Shown piece by piece: positions 62,202 through 64,000 of a stretch of 64,000 bases of DNA; the first letter of the stretch is position 1, and each line of letters opens with the position of its first letter. The translations under genes were made by a program, and so were the position numbers. Source of the DNA: Leptospirales bacterium. GTDB lineage: Bacteria > Spirochaetota > Leptospiria > Leptospirales > Leptonemataceae. The notes under the pieces are model-generated. The model searched no databases and was not told the origin of the DNA. It saw nothing but the letters and a program-made list of their open reading frames with translations. The stretch covers positions 1 to 64,000 of the forward strand of contig JAIBBM010000012.1 of assembly GCA_019694685.1 (NCBI GenBank). Direction: 5' to 3'.

Positions 62202-62668
62202 TGATGACCGGTTCACAGGCTACACAATCAATTCATCCGCGTCTGCTCACAGATGAGCCCATCGATCTGGGACTTTTTACGAAGCAGTCCGATTTGCGCG
62301 CGGGGGCCCAGGTGATCTTTGCAGGTCGAGTTCGAAATCACCACGGCGGAAGAGAGGTGAATCATCTGGAATACAGCGCGCACCAGAAGCTTGCGCCCAT
62401 CATGATCAGCCAGATTCTTCGCGAAGAGAGCGACAAACTGCGGTTATACGAAGCTATGGCCGTGCACAGAATCGGCAGAGTTGGGCTTGGAGAAATCGCA
62501 GTGGTTGTGGTTACTTCTGCTGCACATCGCGCGGAGGCCTATGAGGCCAACCAGAGAATCATTCATCGCATCAAACATGAAGTGCCCATCTGGAAAAAGG
62601 AATATTTCGCGGACGGAAGCTGGGAATGGGGAACCTGTGATCATAGTGCCGGACCTGGTTCATTGTAG
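62201..62668 (+). CDS. moaE: Molybdopterin synthase catalytic subunit MoaE
   Basis: 155 aa. MoaE pattern: GAQVIFAGRVRNHHGGREVNHLEYSAH, MAVHRIGRVGLGEIAVVVVTSAAHR, and VPIWKKEYFADGSWEWG with the active-site Lys. Start 62201 overlaps the moaD stop by 1 nt. Adds two sulfurs to cyclic pyranopterin. Its 3' end overlaps mobA by 28 bp (convergent). Confidence 0.93.
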   Translation: MMTGSQATQSIHPRLLTDEPIDLGLFTKQSDLRAGAQVIFAGRVRNHHGGREVNHLEYSAHQKLAPIMISQILREESDKLRLYEAMAVHRIGRVGLGEIAVVVVTSAAHRAEAYEANQRIIHRIKHEVPIWKKEYFADGSWEWGTCDHSAGPGSL

Positions 62669-63243
62669 TTTCTGAGTTCAGCCGTCTGATTTTCGTCTGC
62701 TTGAATGAAGAGAGTGCGAGATCGTTCGAGCAAGCGTTCCAGGCTGAATGTTTCTGGATGATGATCGCGTAGTTGCTTCAGGATGTTTTTTCCGTAAATC
62801 GCGCATAGAGGCTCCACTCTCGCAGTCCGGTAGGCCAGGCAATCGTAGTCTGGATTTTCTTCGCGTAGTTGAAGAAGATGGCTCAGGCTCTGTCTCAGAT
62901 CTGGCATATCGCAGCCAACCAGCAGGATGTCTGTGTCGCATTTCAAAAAGGAGCTGATGAGTCCACGCATCGGTCCCTGCACTGTGTCCACAGAATCTCC
63001 AATCAGAACTTCCGACGAAAACACCTTCTCGTAAGTCGCCCGTTGTTCTTCTCGTATGGAAACGAGTACATTCTTTAGAATAAGGGAAAGAGAATCATAG
63101 ATGATTCTGGCCCACGGAATTCCGTTTCGTTCGATGAGGCCTTTGTCCCGTCCCATGCGCGAACTGTGACCGCCGCAAAGCACCACGCCTGAAACGTGAG
63201 AAGCGTGAGCTGACGAACCTCCAGGGGATTCTCGCGAGTTCAT
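62641..63243 (-). CDS. mobA: Molybdenum cofactor guanylyltransferase MobA
   Basis: 200 aa. N-terminal nucleotidyltransferase motif VVLCGGHSSRMGRDKGL (about residues 20-37) and the metal site CDMPDL. It attaches GMP to Mo-MPT to make the MGD cofactor needed by the DMSO-reductase-type enzymes encoded here (50.7-54.2 and 16.6-18.7 kb). The start overlaps the DUF4202 stop by 4 nt. Confidence 0.9.
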   Translation of the reverse strand: MNSRESPGGSSAHASHVSGVVLCGGHSSRMGRDKGLIERNGIPWARIIYDSLSLILKNVLVSIREEQRATYEKVFSSEVLIGDSVDTVQGPMRGLISSFLKCDTDILLVGCDMPDLRQSLSHLLQLREENPDYDCLAYRTARVEPLCAIYGKNILKQLRDHHPETFSLERLLERSRTLFIQADENQTAELRNYNEPGPAL

Positions 63244-63824
63244 GCGCTGGAAGATTCAAGTAGCTTTGCAACATGAACTGCGGCCGGAAGTTTCATCGCA
63301 TGTTCTTTCGCGGATTCAGACATTCTGCGAAGAGTCTTTTGAACAATGTCTATCATCTTTTCGCGACCCTGCGTGGGCGCAAAGTCCATGTAAAACATTT
63401 CAATGAATACGAGGCATGCGCAATCTTCTAGAATTTGCGTTTCCGGATCTCTCCCGAGGCCCTGTTTCTTCAGCAGCCTGGAAACTCGCGCAATGAATTC
63501 ATTCGGAAATTTCATTTCTTCGAGAATGGCGGCTGTGGTTTCCGCGTGAATTTGCAGCAGAGCCGCCTTCCACTTCAGATAGCCTGTGCGTCCTTCCGGA
63601 TATGTTTTGCGAGGATGTTTGAATCTGGCGATATGCTGCGCGAAGACTGCGACGCGAAGTTCGTCGGATGCATTTGGAGCGAGAACGTTTAACCAGTGCG
63701 TCATCCTTTTTGAATAGAGTACTTCCTGTGGCAGAGATGTGCCTGTTTCTGGATCTACGAGTCGTCTTTCATCCTCGGAGTTGATCAGATTGATTCGCTC
63801 GAATACCTCTTGCAGATTGTGCAT
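63240..63824 (-). CDS. DUF4202 domain-containing protein
   Basis: 194 aa. The family pattern is nearly complete: YSKRMTHWLNVLAPNASDELRVAVFAQHIARFKHP, RTGYLKWKAALLQIHAE, and LEDCACLVFIEMFYMDFA. The His and Asp residues look HD-domain-like. DUF4202 genes are often found beside nitrogen or sulfur assimilation genes. The 4-nt overlap with mobA supports a role in Moco or nitrate assimilation. Biochemistry unknown. Confidence 0.83.
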   Translation of the reverse strand: MHNLQEVFERINLINSEDERRLVDPETGTSLPQEVLYSKRMTHWLNVLAPNASDELRVAVFAQHIARFKHPRKTYPEGRTGYLKWKAALLQIHAETTAAILEEMKFPNEFIARVSRLLKKQGLGRDPETQILEDCACLVFIEMFYMDFAPTQGREKMIDIVQKTLRRMSESAKEHAMKLPAAVHVAKLLESSSA

Positions 63825-63836
63825 GAATGCTCCCGA

Positions 63837-64000
63837 TTAAACTTTTAGTTTTCGCGCGATGATCCTATCTTTTTCGAGACGTGATTTCAGATCGTCTACA
63901 GATGAGAATTTGATTTCGTTTCGAATGTGTTTGCGGAAATGAATGCGAAGTTGCTGCCCGTAGAGGTCTCCATCAAAGTCGAGCAAATGCGCTTCTACAG
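63837..64000 (-). CDS. ribF: Riboflavin kinase/FAD synthetase, C-terminal end (truncated by window)
   Basis: The last 53 codons read VEAHLLDFDGDLYGQQLRIHF then a basic tail ending RKLKV. VExHLLDFxxDLYG is the C-terminal signature of the RibF riboflavin kinase domain. The gene continues beyond the window. Confidence 0.85.
   Translation of the reverse strand, partial: VEAHLLDFDGDLYGQQLRIHFRKHIRNEIKFSSVDDLKSRLEKDRIIARKLKV

Noticed and set aside
1..64000. tRNA, rRNA, CRISPR, prophage and intact IS elements
   Set aside because: No cloverleaf, rRNA-like stretch, regular spaced repeats, phage structural genes, integrase or transposase were found by reading.

Overview
The window looks like a chromosome segment of a free-living spirochaete, probably of the Leptospirales (inference). 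The evidence is flagellar genes of spirochaete type (FlbD, FliL, FlgM), several short lipoproteins, an LCP/LytR_C protein between nadD and rsfS, and moderate GC. Genes are densely packed, with many 1-50 nt overlaps in both same-strand and convergent pairs. No rRNA, tRNA, CRISPR array, prophage or intact insertion sequence was seen.

Layout. 1-4.5 kb: an MBOAT acyltransferase and a CPBP protease (minus), then flbD, fliL and a glycerophosphodiesterase (plus), then a DUF218 protein (minus). 4.5-7.1 kb: an island with about 690 bp lacking convincing genes, then a tight three-gene cassette (TIGR04255-family protein, unknown 140-aa protein, HNH nuclease). It has no housekeeping role I can name and is the best candidate for an undescribed, perhaps defence-like, system. 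7.1-16.6 kb: a second MBOAT, oligoendopeptidase F, acyl-CoA thioesterase, a Fur-family regulator beside cydAB, and a PAS/GAF/GGDEF/EAL protein overlapping an orphan molybdopterin oxidoreductase. 18.7-31.5 kb: lipoproteins, a HbpS/GlcG-like protein, an NTE-like patatin with a cNMP sensor, DJ-1/PfpI, asd, CPBP protease, nadD-LCP-rsfS, ICMT-like and CmoA-like methyltransferases, Mrp/ApbC, and a coiled-coil membrane protein. 31.4-32.1 kb: flgM with its own sigma-28-like promoter and intrinsic terminator, then a candidate 33-aa membrane peptide. 32.3-49.4 kb: a lipoprotein, acs, FecR plus a large secreted protein, riboflavin synthase, DUF3299, an SSS symporter, mgtE, a RetSat-like oxidoreductase, a PagL-like protein, a 1261-aa five-PAS GGDEF/EAL protein and a DegT aminotransferase.

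49.4-63.8 kb is one functional region, nitrate assimilation and molybdenum cofactor synthesis. The minus-strand operon is narK, a nitrate reductase fused to an NAD(P)H/FAD and 2Fe-2S module, and a rubredoxin fused to a nitrite/sulfite-reductase-like ferredoxin domain. The divergent plus-strand operon is nirB, nirD, moaC-moaB fusion, moeA, moaA, moaD, moaE. mobA and DUF4202 converge on it. Nitrate would be imported, reduced to nitrite and then to ammonium by siroheme NirBD, with Moco made by the same cluster. A near-perfect sigma-54 promoter precedes narK, which suggests nitrogen control. The window ends inside ribF.
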